Below, in pieces: positions 23,632-32,211 of a stretch of 64,000 nucleotides of DNA; the first letter of the stretch is position 1; every line of letters begins with the position of its first letter. The stretch is from an uncultured Lachnospira sp. (GTDB taxonomy: Bacteria > Bacillota > Clostridia > Lachnospirales > Lachnospiraceae): positions 58,378-122,377 of the forward strand of contig CAJUKN010000002.1 of NCBI GenBank assembly GCA_910587485.1. Direction: 5' to 3'. The notes beneath the pieces are model-generated. The model was not told where the DNA came from and did no database searches. It saw nothing but the letters and a program-made list of their open reading frames with translations. The position numbers and the translations under genes were made by a program.

Positions 23632-26310
23632 ATGTCTAAAATAATGCTGATTGATGGACACAGTATTTTAAACAGAGCTTTTTATGGTGTACCTGATTTG
23701 ACAAATTTTGAGGGGATTCATACAAATGCAATGTTTGGATTTCTCAATATGATGTTTAAGTTTTTAGAGGAAGAACAGCCAGAGTATTTGACGGTTGCAT
23801 TTGATGTGAATGCGCTAACATTTAGGCATAAAGCATATGCAGATTATAAGGGAACAAGAAAGCCAATGGCAGAGGAATTAAGACAACAAGTACCTTTAAT
23901 AAAAGATATATTACATGCTATGAATATCTGTACTGTTGAATTAGAAGGGTATGAGGCAGATGATATTTTAGGAACGATTGCGAATCAATGTGAAGCCAAA
24001 GGAATGGAAGTAACTATTATATCAGGTGATAGAGATTTGCTTCAACTTGCAAAGGAACATGTTAAAATAAGGATTCCGAAAACAAAAAATAAAGTGACCG
24101 AAGTGGAAGATTATCTTCCAAAAGATGTATATGAATTGTATGGTGTCACGCCTTCGGAATTTATTGATATGAAAGCATTGATGGGAGATTCTTCTGACAA
24201 TATACCGGGGGCGCCCGGTGTTGGTCCAAAGACAGCCTCTACACTGATTGCAACTTATCATACATTGGATAATATCATTGAACATATTGAAGAATTAAAA
24301 CCACCAAAAGCAAAAAAAGCCATTGAAGAAAATATTGAACAAGTGAAATTAAGCCGATTTTTAGCCGAGATTAACACACATGTGCCAATAGAGTATAAAA
24401 TTGATGATGCCATTTTAAACGATATATGGAATGAAAGGGCTTATGAGTTATTAAAACGCTTTAATTTTAAGTCTTTGTTAAAAAATTTTGATACAAATAT
24501 AACAAATATAAAGACAAAAGAGCCATTATTTTACAATCATATTATTTATATCAATGACCAATCAATGGCTGATGATATATTTAAAAAAGCAAAAGATACC
24601 ATTGTATCGAATCAAAATGTGGGATTTTATCTATTATATGAAGATGGCATTTTATATGGTTTTTCACTTTGTCTGAATCAGGATGCGGTCTATTTTGCTT
24701 TAAAAGGCACTGTCAGTGACGATTATATTGTACATCAATTTGTAGAACTTTCAAAATGTTGTTTATCGGAAACAAGTGGTAAATTGATTACCATTCATTT
24801 AAAAGATGTTTTAAATGTATTTGATAAAATGGATATCTATGAGGAAGCATTTATTGATATTGGATTAGGGGCTTATCTTATCAATCCAAATAATGATGGT
24901 TATGAAGTCGATAAATTAGCATTGGATTACTGTAATATGACTGTTGCCTCACGCTCCGAAATTTTTGGTAAAATGACCTTTAGTGAAGCATTTATGATAA
25001 ATATAGATGGCTTGGCAAAGTATGGAGCTATAGGTAGTTTTATATCATTGTTTGCTTGGGATAATATAAAAAATACATTGATAAAGGAATCTATGTATGA
25101 TTTATTTAACAAGATTGAGATGCCATTGTTATATGTTCTTTTTTCGATGGAAAAAGAGGGGATTTTAGTAGATAGAGCAGCACTAAAAGTGTATGGGGAT
25201 AGATTGGCGGAGCGTATTAGCGTTATTGAAAAAGAAATTTATGAGGAAGCAGGAGAAGAATTTAATATTAATTCCCCAAAACAATTAGGGGTTATTTTGT
25301 TTGAAAAGCTAAATATGCCACACAGCAAAAAGAACAAGAGCGGTTATTCTACAGCAGCAGATGTCTTAGAAAAATTAGCAGTAGATTATCCAATTGTTGA
25401 AAAAATATTAGAGTATAGACAGCTTACAAAGTTGAAATCCACATATGCTGATGGTTTGGCAGAATATATTGGCAGTGATGAACGAATACATGGCAAATTT
25501 AATCAAACGATTACATCGACAGGCAGGATAAGCAGCACAGAACCAAATTTGCAAAATATTCCAATACGAATGGAATTAGGAAAGCAGATAAGAAAAGTAT
25601 TTATACCAAAAGAAAATTGTGTTTTTCTTGATGCCGATTATTCACAGATAGAGCTTCGTATTTTAGCGCATATGTCTGGTGATAAAAAATTAATTGAAGC
25701 TTACAATATGGCGGAGGATATTCATCGTATCACAGCTTCCCAAGTATTTGGGGTGCCTTTTGAGGAAGTAACCGATTTACAAAGACGTAATGCAAAGGCA
25801 GTTAATTTTGGCATTATTTATGGGATAAGCTCCTTTGGTCTAAGCCAAGATTTAAGTATATCAAAAAAGGAAGCTGCCGAATATATTGAACAGTATTTTA
25901 AGACGTATCCTGATATCAAAGGATTTATTGATTCACTGGTTGAAGATGCAAAAGAAAAAGGATATTCGCTTACGATGTTTAACAGAAGGCGTCCAATTCC
26001 AGAATTAAAATCAAGCAATTTTGCACAGCGTTCTTTTGGAGAACGTGTAGCCATGAACTCACCGATTCAGGGAACGGCTGCGGATATTATCAAACTTGCA
26101 ATGATAAATGTCTATTGGGCATTAAAGAAACATCACTTAAAGTCACGCTTGATTCTTCAAGTACATGATGAACTTCTTGTTGAGACTTATATTGATGAAT
26201 TAGATGAAGTTCAACATATTGTACGCGAGGCAATGGAACATGCTGCACATTTAAATATTTTATTAGAAATTGATATGAAACAGGGAAAGAATTGGCTGGA
26301 AGCACATTAA
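23632..26310 (+). CDS. polA: DNA polymerase I
   Basis: The 892-residue family A polymerase has an N-terminal 5'-3' exonuclease (YEADDILGTIA and GDSSDNIPGAPGVGPKTA), a central exonuclease-like domain, and a polymerase domain with motif A DADYSQIELRILAHMSGD near residue 666, O-helix RRNAKAVNFGIIYG near 717 and motif C QVHDELLVE near 842. The central domain lacks the usual D-x-E of the proofreading site (it reads GFYLLYEDG), so 3'-5' editing is probably lost, as in several Gram-positive enzymes. It fills gaps and processes Okazaki fragments. Confidence 0.97.
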   Translation: MSKIMLIDGHSILNRAFYGVPDLTNFEGIHTNAMFGFLNMMFKFLEEEQPEYLTVAFDVNALTFRHKAYADYKGTRKPMAEELRQQVPLIKDILHAMNICTVELEGYEADDILGTIANQCEAKGMEVTIISGDRDLLQLAKEHVKIRIPKTKNKVTEVEDYLPKDVYELYGVTPSEFIDMKALMGDSSDNIPGAPGVGPKTASTLIATYHTLDNIIEHIEELKPPKAKKAIEENIEQVKLSRFLAEINTHVPIEYKIDDAILNDIWNERAYELLKRFNFKSLLKNFDTNITNIKTKEPLFYNHIIYINDQSMADDIFKKAKDTIVSNQNVGFYLLYEDGILYGFSLCLNQDAVYFALKGTVSDDYIVHQFVELSKCCLSETSGKLITIHLKDVLNVFDKMDIYEEAFIDIGLGAYLINPNNDGYEVDKLALDYCNMTVASRSEIFGKMTFSEAFMINIDGLAKYGAIGSFISLFAWDNIKNTLIKESMYDLFNKIEMPLLYVLFSMEKEGILVDRAALKVYGDRLAERISVIEKEIYEEAGEEFNINSPKQLGVILFEKLNMPHSKKNKSGYSTAADVLEKLAVDYPIVEKILEYRQLTKLKSTYADGLAEYIGSDERIHGKFNQTITSTGRISSTEPNLQNIPIRMELGKQIRKVFIPKENCVFLDADYSQIELRILAHMSGDKKLIEAYNMAEDIHRITASQVFGVPFEEVTDLQRRNAKAVNFGIIYGISSFGLSQDLSISKKEAAEYIEQYFKTYPDIKGFIDSLVEDAKEKGYSLTMFNRRRPIPELKSSNFAQRSFGERVAMNSPIQGTAADIIKLAMINVYWALKKHHLKSRLILQVHDELLVETYIDELDEVQHIVREAMEHAAHLNILLEIDMKQGKNWLEAH

Positions 26311-26387
26311 AGTTTGCAGGTAAATTTGTTATAAAAGACAATATTTTTATAAAATAATAAAAGTTTGAAATGTGTAGAGGAGAACAA

Positions 26388-26987
26388 ATGAGAGTAATTG
26401 GTATAACAGGTGGTGTTGGGTGTGGAAAAACTACTATTATCAATTTGATAAAAGAACATTTGAATAACAAAAAAGATGTGAAATTTTCTATTTTAATGAC
26501 CGATGAGATTTCCAGAAATTTATTACAGCCAGAGCAAAAAGCATATATTCAGGTTGTTGAACTATTTGGAGAATCGATAGTAAATGAAGATAAAACCATT
26601 CATCGTGGAAAACTTGCAGAAATTATATTTCAAAATCCAAATAAGAGAATGGTATTAAACAGTATTATTCATCCTTTAGTAAAACAAGAAGTAATCAATA
26701 CAATCAATAATTTGCGCATTACAGGAAATGATTATGTTTTTATTGAGTCTGCTTTGCTGTATGATGACCACTATGAAGTGTTTTGTGATGAGACTTGGTA
26801 TATATATGCTCCTAAAGAACAACGGATTCAACGGTTGAAATCAAGCCGCAGCTATTCACAAGATAAAATTGAATCAATTATGAAAAGCCAGCTTACAGAG
26901 CAGGAATTTAGAAATAAATGTGATGTTGTGATTTATAATGATAAAACATGTGATGATGTGAGGCAACAGCTTGTTAAATTGCTGTAG
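26388..26987 (+). CDS. coaE: Dephospho-CoA kinase
   Basis: The 199-residue P-loop kinase has GITGGVGCGKTT at residues 4-15, the family HPLVKQE block and a LID region with QRLKSSRSYSQDKIESIMKS. It performs the last step of coenzyme A synthesis. The ATG at 26388 follows GAGGAG; a frame from 26370 was not used. coaE after polA is a common Firmicutes order. Confidence 0.95.
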   Translation: MRVIGITGGVGCGKTTIINLIKEHLNNKKDVKFSILMTDEISRNLLQPEQKAYIQVVELFGESIVNEDKTIHRGKLAEIIFQNPNKRMVLNSIIHPLVKQEVINTINNLRITGNDYVFIESALLYDDHYEVFCDETWYIYAPKEQRIQRLKSSRSYSQDKIESIMKSQLTEQEFRNKCDVVIYNDKTCDDVRQQLVKLL

Positions 26988-27004
26988 ATGTGGTAATATT
27001 AATA

Positions 27005-27100
27005 GTCAAATCAAATATCCCGCTGCAAGCAACGAGGTATCAAGCTTGCAACGCTGTAGAGCGGCAGGGCATTTGACCATCGCGGCAGTTATTGCTCGCG
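27005..27100 (-). repeat. Structured repeat, family 2 copy B (reverse orientation)
   Basis: On the plus strand GTCAAAT (27005-27011) pairs with ATTTGAC (27071-27077), enclosing CCGC/GCGG (27020-27023, 27061-27064) and TGCAAGC/GCTTGCA (27024-27030, 27044-27050). A second hairpin is CGCGGCA (27081-27087) with TGC-T-CGCG (27093-27100). On the minus strand it reads CGCGAGCA, ACTGCCGCGATGGTCAAA, closely matching copy A at 21306-21382. GC content is clearly above its surroundings. Confidence 0.6.
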
Positions 27101-27112
27101 AAAATAAATATT

Positions 27113-27205
27113 GGCTATTTGTATCGGAGCTTCAAATAGCCTTGATTGCAGATGAGAAGCTGCATACGTAGATTTCTTATTGCAATGTTTTTGCAACCAA
27201 GTTGC
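27113..27205 (+). promoter_or_regulatory. Hairpin-rich leader of the FtsA-like gene
   Basis: Three successive stems precede the ribosome site: GGCTATTTG (27113-27121) with CAAATAGCC (27133-27141), perfect 9 bp; TGCAG (27147-27151) with CTGCA (27160-27164); and GCAAC (27193-27197) with GTTGC (27201-27205). No T-run follows the 9-bp stem. It does not match a riboswitch class I recognise. An open frame across this DNA (26971-27171) was judged spurious. Confidence 0.5.
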
Positions 27206-27224
27206 TCCAATGTGGAGGGTAAAT

Positions 27225-29417
27225 ATGGCAGAATTGACTACAATTAAAAATAATCTTGTATTCGGTTTGGATATTGGAACAAGAAGTATTGTGGGGGTTG
27301 TAGGGTATCTTGAACATAATATATTTAATGTCGTAGCGATGGCGCAAAAAGAGCATGATACAAGGTCAATGATAGATGGACAGATACATGATATATATAA
27401 GGTTGGCGATACGATTCGCAAAGTGAAGGTAAGCCTTGAAAATCAGCTTGATTTTTCATTGACAGATGTATGTATTGCTGCTGCCGGACGTGTTTTAAAA
27501 ACGATTAATGCCTCAGCAGAATATAAATTTGAAGAAGAAACTAGAGTAAATCAGGAACATATATATTCATTAAATCTTTTGGCGATTGAAATCGCTCATG
27601 CGCAGATTAATGGCAATAGTAATGAGGTTAAATTTTATTGTGTGGGAAGTACTCCTGTTAATTATAAATTAAATACATTTGATATAAGCAATCTTGAAGG
27701 TCATAAGGCAAATAAAATTGGTGTGGAGTTGATTGCCACTTTTTTGCCAGAAGAAGTTGTTGATGGATTATATGAAGCCGTAGAATATGCTGGGCTTCAT
27801 GTGGCAAGTCTTACATTGGAGCCAATCGCTGCAATGAATGTGGCGATTCCAGAGCAATACAGACTTCTTAATATTGGGTTAATTGATGTTGGTGCTGGAA
27901 CTTCTGATATATGTATTACAAAAGATGGCAGTATTATAGCTTATGGTATGATTCCGCTTGCAGGCGATGAGATAACAGAAGTGATTGCAAAAACGTATCT
28001 TGTCGATTTCAATACCGCAGAAAAAATGAAAATATCTGCCAGTGATAAAAAAGATGAAATGATAACATTTCAAGATATTATGGGACTTAAACAAGAAGTA
28101 AAAGCAGAAGATGTACACAAATCAATTCATTCAGTAATCAGTAAAATGGCGAGGGCAACAGCTGAAGAAATTAGAAAATTAAACGGCGGTAAATCGGTTA
28201 ATGCAGTATTTGTTGTGGGTGGCGGCGGCAAGATGCCAGAGTATACAAATTTGATTGCCAAACATTTAGGTATTGCTAGTGAACGTGTAGCCGTAAGAGG
28301 AGAAGAAGTTTTAACAAGTATTAATTTCAGAGTGGAAGATTTTAAAAAGGATTCTTTATATGTTACCCCTGTTGGAATCTGTACCAATTATTATCTGCAA
28401 AAAAATAGTTTTGTGTTTGTCACAGTTAATAATGAGCGTATAAAGATGTATGATAATAATCATTTAACTGTTGTGGATGCAGTTATGCAGGTTGGTTTTC
28501 CAAATGAAAAATTATTTCCAAGACGTGGAGCGGAAATTACATTTACCATCAATGGAAAGACAAGGCTTGTAAGAGGTTTGCCGGGTGAGGGTGCTATTGT
28601 GAAACTCAATGGAAAAACGGCTAACTTAAATACATCCATTGAACAAAATGATGTTATTCAAATAACAGAGTCTACAATTGGTGAAGCAGCACATATGACA
28701 ATAGGGCAGTTAGATGAATTTAAGGCAACGGTATCTTTTAATGTAAATGATAAGAATATTCTTTGTCCACGATTTGCTTATGTTAATGGGCAATTAAAAT
28801 CTGAATATTATGAGATTGCCAATGGCGATATGATTATTATGGAAAATTATTATACGGTAGAGCAATTGTTTGCATTTCTTGATTTAGAGATTTCCAATTT
28901 GGATATTTATGTTAATAATGAGCGTGCTGATAAAAATACAAAGGTATATGAAAATTTTACAGTTAAGACAAGTGAACATGACAATACGATTTCCTATAAG
29001 GATTTGCCAGAAGATGATACATATTATGAAAAGAAATCAAAAAAGTCCAATGACCAAATATTTACGCCTGAAATGGCAGAAAAAATGATTGCACAATATA
29101 GTAATAATAGTGATAATAAACAATATATTGATATAAATAGCAATGCTTTTATGTCTGAGAATAATGGGATGGTGGATAACAATTCTTCTGCTGCAAAAAC
29201 GTCTAATTCTAAAAATATGATGATACTTATCAATAATCAGCCAGTTACGCTTAAAGGGAAAGCTTCTTATGTGCTTGTAGATTTGTTTGATTTTTATGAA
29301 TTTGATTTGACAAAACCACATGGCAGTGCTGTTGTATTAAAGTTAAATGGTGCTGTAAGTGAATATATGGCTCCATTACATGATGGTGATGTCGTGGATT
29401 TGTATTGGGAACCATAA
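27225..29417 (+). CDS. FtsA-like actin-fold protein with long C-terminal extension
   Basis: The 730-residue protein begins with an FtsA/MreB-type ATPase fold: phosphate loop FGLDIGTRSIVGVVG near residues 14-28, LIDVGAGTSDICI near 219, and AVFVVGGGGKMPEYTNL near 328. FtsA is normally about 420 residues. Here about 310 more follow, in blocks such as EITFTINGKTRLVRGLPGEG, VNGQLKSEYYEIANGDMI and LKLNGAVSEYMAPLHDGD, which resemble small beta-grasp or S4-like modules, plus a low-complexity linker (about 590-655). No ftsZ or dcw gene is nearby, so it is probably a paralogue with a special division or scaffold role. The ATG at 27225 follows GGAGGG. Confidence 0.8.
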   Translation: MAELTTIKNNLVFGLDIGTRSIVGVVGYLEHNIFNVVAMAQKEHDTRSMIDGQIHDIYKVGDTIRKVKVSLENQLDFSLTDVCIAAAGRVLKTINASAEYKFEEETRVNQEHIYSLNLLAIEIAHAQINGNSNEVKFYCVGSTPVNYKLNTFDISNLEGHKANKIGVELIATFLPEEVVDGLYEAVEYAGLHVASLTLEPIAAMNVAIPEQYRLLNIGLIDVGAGTSDICITKDGSIIAYGMIPLAGDEITEVIAKTYLVDFNTAEKMKISASDKKDEMITFQDIMGLKQEVKAEDVHKSIHSVISKMARATAEEIRKLNGGKSVNAVFVVGGGGKMPEYTNLIAKHLGIASERVAVRGEEVLTSINFRVEDFKKDSLYVTPVGICTNYYLQKNSFVFVTVNNERIKMYDNNHLTVVDAVMQVGFPNEKLFPRRGAEITFTINGKTRLVRGLPGEGAIVKLNGKTANLNTSIEQNDVIQITESTIGEAAHMTIGQLDEFKATVSFNVNDKNILCPRFAYVNGQLKSEYYEIANGDMIIMENYYTVEQLFAFLDLEISNLDIYVNNERADKNTKVYENFTVKTSEHDNTISYKDLPEDDTYYEKKSKKSNDQIFTPEMAEKMIAQYSNNSDNKQYIDINSNAFMSENNGMVDNNSSAAKTSNSKNMMILINNQPVTLKGKASYVLVDLFDFYEFDLTKPHGSAVVLKLNGAVSEYMAPLHDGDVVDLYWEP

Positions 29418-29442
29418 GAGCAGAAAGGATAAAACTACAGAT

Positions 29443-30240
29443 ATGAGAATGATGACACTTGCAAGCGGAAGCAGTGGAAATTGTATATATATTGGTTCAG
29501 AAAATACACATATATTAATTGATTCAGGTATTACTAGAAAACGAATTATGGAAGGGTTAGCGAAGGTAAATATCAAGCTTTCAGAAATTTCAGCCATTTT
29601 TATAACACATGAACATTCCGACCATGTAAAAGGGATTGGCGTTATTTCAAGAAATGATGAAATTCCAATATATTGTACCAATGGGACAAAAGAAGGCATT
29701 TGTCGTTTAGGCGGAATGGGTGAAATTGACAAATCATTATTGCACACAGTAGTTGCAGATAATGAATATATAGCTGGTGATTTGTGCATACATCCTTTTA
29801 CAGTATCACATGACGCAAAGGAGCCAGTTGCATACACTGTTCAATGCAATGGAAAAAAAGTAGGAGTTGTCACGGATTTAGGTTGTTATGATGATTATAT
29901 TGTTCAAAATATGAAAGGATGTCATTCTATATTAGTTGAGGCTAACCACGATGTCAATCTGTTGCAGGTTGGCAGTTATCCCTATTATTTAAAGCAGCGT
30001 ATTTTAGGTAATAAAGGGCATCTGTCCAATGAATCGTGTGGAAGATTGATAGATGCGCTGTTACATAAGGATATTAGCAATATTATATTGGGACATTTAA
30101 GCAAAGAAAACAATTATGATAAATTGGCTTTTGAAACAGTAAAATGCGAAATTGATTTAAGTGCAAGTGATTATAAATCAAATGATTTTAATATATCGGT
30201 TGCATCAAGAACAACACCTTCATGTATGGTGGAAGTATGA
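29443..30240 (+). CDS. MBL-fold metallo-hydrolase (YycJ/WalJ-like)
   Basis: The 265-residue protein has the metallo-beta-lactamase metal motif THEHSDHVKGI near residues 57-67, N-terminal LASGSSGNCIYIGS and VGVVTDLGCYDDYI downstream, all typical of the YycJ group. In Firmicutes this group is linked to the WalKR locus and, by some work, to double-strand DNA processing; no walKR genes are present here. The ATG at 29443 follows AGAAAGGA. A longer frame overlapping the FtsA-like gene was rejected. Confidence 0.88.
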   Translation: MRMMTLASGSSGNCIYIGSENTHILIDSGITRKRIMEGLAKVNIKLSEISAIFITHEHSDHVKGIGVISRNDEIPIYCTNGTKEGICRLGGMGEIDKSLLHTVVADNEYIAGDLCIHPFTVSHDAKEPVAYTVQCNGKKVGVVTDLGCYDDYIVQNMKGCHSILVEANHDVNLLQVGSYPYYLKQRILGNKGHLSNESCGRLIDALLHKDISNIILGHLSKENNYDKLAFETVKCEIDLSASDYKSNDFNISVASRTTPSCMVEV

Positions 30241-30315
30241 TATTCATTTGACTGAGTGTTTTTTACTAGACAATGGCAGTCATCCTATAAAAACAATATA
30301 GAAATGAGGATTGGT

Positions 30316-30588
30316 ATGAAAAAGTGTGTTATTACAGTAGTAGGAAAAGATACAGTTGGTATTATTGCTAAGGTATGTACATATCTTGCTGAAACAAAGA
30401 TTAATATTCTTGATATATCACAGACGATTGTATCAGGGTACTTTAATATGATGATGATAGTAGATGTGGCAGATTCCAATAAAACATATGAAGATGTTAT
30501 CAATGACCTTGATAAAATTGGAAAAAATATAGGTGTTCTAATTAAATGCCAGAGAGAAGAAATATTTGATATGATGCATCGAATATAA
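30316..30588 (+). CDS. ACT domain protein (UPF0237 type)
   Basis: The 90-residue single ACT domain (KCVITVVGKDTVGIIAKVCT) resembles the regulatory domains of amino acid enzymes. This family is typically found just before a PFL-like/DUF711 gene, as here, 28 bases downstream, suggesting a paired ligand-sensing and catalytic function that is still undefined. An in-frame ATG at 30304 lies within the ribosome site GAAATGAGG, so MRIG could precede the proposed start. Confidence 0.9.
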   Translation: MKKCVITVVGKDTVGIIAKVCTYLAETKINILDISQTIVSGYFNMMMIVDVADSNKTYEDVINDLDKIGKNIGVLIKCQREEIFDMMHRI

Positions 30589-30616
30589 AGAATATGGCAT
30601 AGAAGCGAGGATTGAT

Positions 30617-31981
30617 ATGATTAATATTTTTGAAGTAAATGAAACCAATAAAATGGTAGAACAAGAAAATCTTGATGTCAGAACAATAACAATGGGAATT
30701 AATTTATTGGATTGCTCTAGCAATAATCTTTCAGAAGTCAATGAAAAAATATTTAATAAAATTACTACAGTAGCAAAAGATTTGGTTCATACAGGTGAAG
30801 AAATAGCCAAAGAATTTGGTGTTCCTATTGTCAATAAAAGAATTTCTATAACACCAATTTCGCTTGTTGGAGCAGCAGCATGTAAATCATCAAAAGATTA
30901 TGTGACGATTGCTAAGACATTAGACAGGGCGGCTAAACAAGTCGGTGTAAATTTTATTGGCGGTTATTCAGCAATTGTTTCTAAAGGAATGACAGCTAGT
31001 GATAAGTTTCTTATTGAGTCTATTCCAGAGGCATTAGCATGTACAGATTTTATTTGTAGTTCAGTCAATGTGGGTTCAACAAAAACAGGTATCAATATGG
31101 ATGCCGTACAGTTGATGGGAACAATTATAAAACAGACTGCTATACAGACAAAAGATAGAGACTCCATTGGCTGTGCAAAACTGGTTGTTTTATGTAATGC
31201 ACCAGATGATAATCCGTTTATGGCGGGAGCATTTCATGGTGTATCAGAAGACGATGCTATTATCAATGTTGGTGTCAGTGGACCGGGTGTTGTAAAATAT
31301 GCTCTGGAAAAAGTGCGTGGAGAAAGTTTTGAAGTGCTATGTGAAACTATCAAAAAAACAGCATTTAAAATTACAAGAGTGGGACAGTTGGTCGCACAGG
31401 AGGCTTCACAGAGGCTTGGTGTTCCATTTGGCATTATTGATTTATCGCTTGCGCCAACACCAGCAGTGGGCGATAGTGTAGCTGATATATTAAAAGAAAT
31501 TGGTCTTGAACAGGCGGGTGCGCCCGGCACAACCGCAGCTTTAGCCATGTTAAATGACCAAGTGAAAAAAGGCGGTGTAATGGCTTCATCATATGTAGGT
31601 GGTTTAAGTGGAGCATTTATACCAGTCAGTGAAGACCAAGGCATGATTGATGCAGTAAAAGCAGGTTCTTTGACGATTGAAAAATTAGAAGCCATGACTT
31701 GTGTTTGTTCGGTTGGTCTGGATATGATAGCCATACCCGGTGATACAAAACCGTCTACGATATCAGGTATTATTGCAGATGAGGCAGCTATTGGCATGGT
31801 AAATCAAAAAACAACAGCCGTTCGTATTATTCCTGTTATTGGGAAAAATGTTGGTGATATGGTTGAATTTGGCGGATTGCTTGGTTATGCGCCAATCATG
31901 CCTGTCAATCCATTTGACTGTACAGCATTTGTTAGCAGGACAGGACGTATCCCAGCACCTATCCATAGTTTTAAGAATTAA
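30617..31981 (+). CDS. PFL family protein (UPF0210/DUF711)
   Basis: The 454-residue protein of the DUF711 family has the pyruvate-formate-lyase-like fold, with stretches such as DLSLAPTPAVGDSVADILKE and GLDMIAIPGDTKPSTISGII. No glycyl radical site (RVxGY) was seen, so PFL chemistry is not implied. It pairs with the ACT gene upstream. The molecular function is unknown. Confidence 0.9.
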   Translation: MINIFEVNETNKMVEQENLDVRTITMGINLLDCSSNNLSEVNEKIFNKITTVAKDLVHTGEEIAKEFGVPIVNKRISITPISLVGAAACKSSKDYVTIAKTLDRAAKQVGVNFIGGYSAIVSKGMTASDKFLIESIPEALACTDFICSSVNVGSTKTGINMDAVQLMGTIIKQTAIQTKDRDSIGCAKLVVLCNAPDDNPFMAGAFHGVSEDDAIINVGVSGPGVVKYALEKVRGESFEVLCETIKKTAFKITRVGQLVAQEASQRLGVPFGIIDLSLAPTPAVGDSVADILKEIGLEQAGAPGTTAALAMLNDQVKKGGVMASSYVGGLSGAFIPVSEDQGMIDAVKAGSLTIEKLEAMTCVCSVGLDMIAIPGDTKPSTISGIIADEAAIGMVNQKTTAVRIIPVIGKNVGDMVEFGGLLGYAPIMPVNPFDCTAFVSRTGRIPAPIHSFKN

Positions 31982-32051
31982 ACTATATTTTATTTGTGGT
32001 TTTAGCAGTAAAGAAAGAAAAAATAAAGGACAACAAGAAGAAATAAAAATG

Positions 32052-32077
32052 CCTCATCTGTCTGCAAACAGATGAGG
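32052..32077 (-). terminator. Terminator for the minus-strand tmcAL transcript
   Basis: CCTCATCTGT (32052-32061) pairs perfectly with ACAGATGAGG (32068-32077). On the minus strand it is followed by a T-rich run (complement of 32046-32051), which suits the end of the convergent tmcAL transcript. Confidence 0.65.
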
Positions 32078-32112
32078 TGATGTTCATAAGGACATTTTGC
32101 AATTTTCTTGGG

Positions 32113-32139
32113 AGCATCCACTTTGAAGTGGGTGCTTTT
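32113..32139 (+). terminator. Rho-independent terminator after the PFL-family gene
   Basis: AGCATCCACTT (32113-32123) pairs with AAGTGGGTGCT (32126-32136) with one wobble, followed by TTTT. Confidence 0.75.
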
Positions 32140-32211
32140 CTTATGTTTAATATAATATAAGAAGTAAAAAATTTCAATCCTTATTTTATTGAATGAAAAT
32201 GAATTATTATA

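Noticed and set aside
26971..27171. 66-residue open frame between coaE and the FtsA-like gene
   Set aside because: It coincides with hairpin-rich repeat DNA, overlaps the coaE end and has no ribosome site.
31234..31797. Minus-strand frame of 187 residues opposite the PFL-family gene
   Set aside because: No ribosome site or family resemblance; the plus-strand gene is a clear conserved family.
30617..31981. Pyruvate formate-lyase
   Set aside because: The protein is too short at 454 residues and no glycyl radical motif or activating enzyme was seen; it belongs to the DUF711/UPF0210 family.
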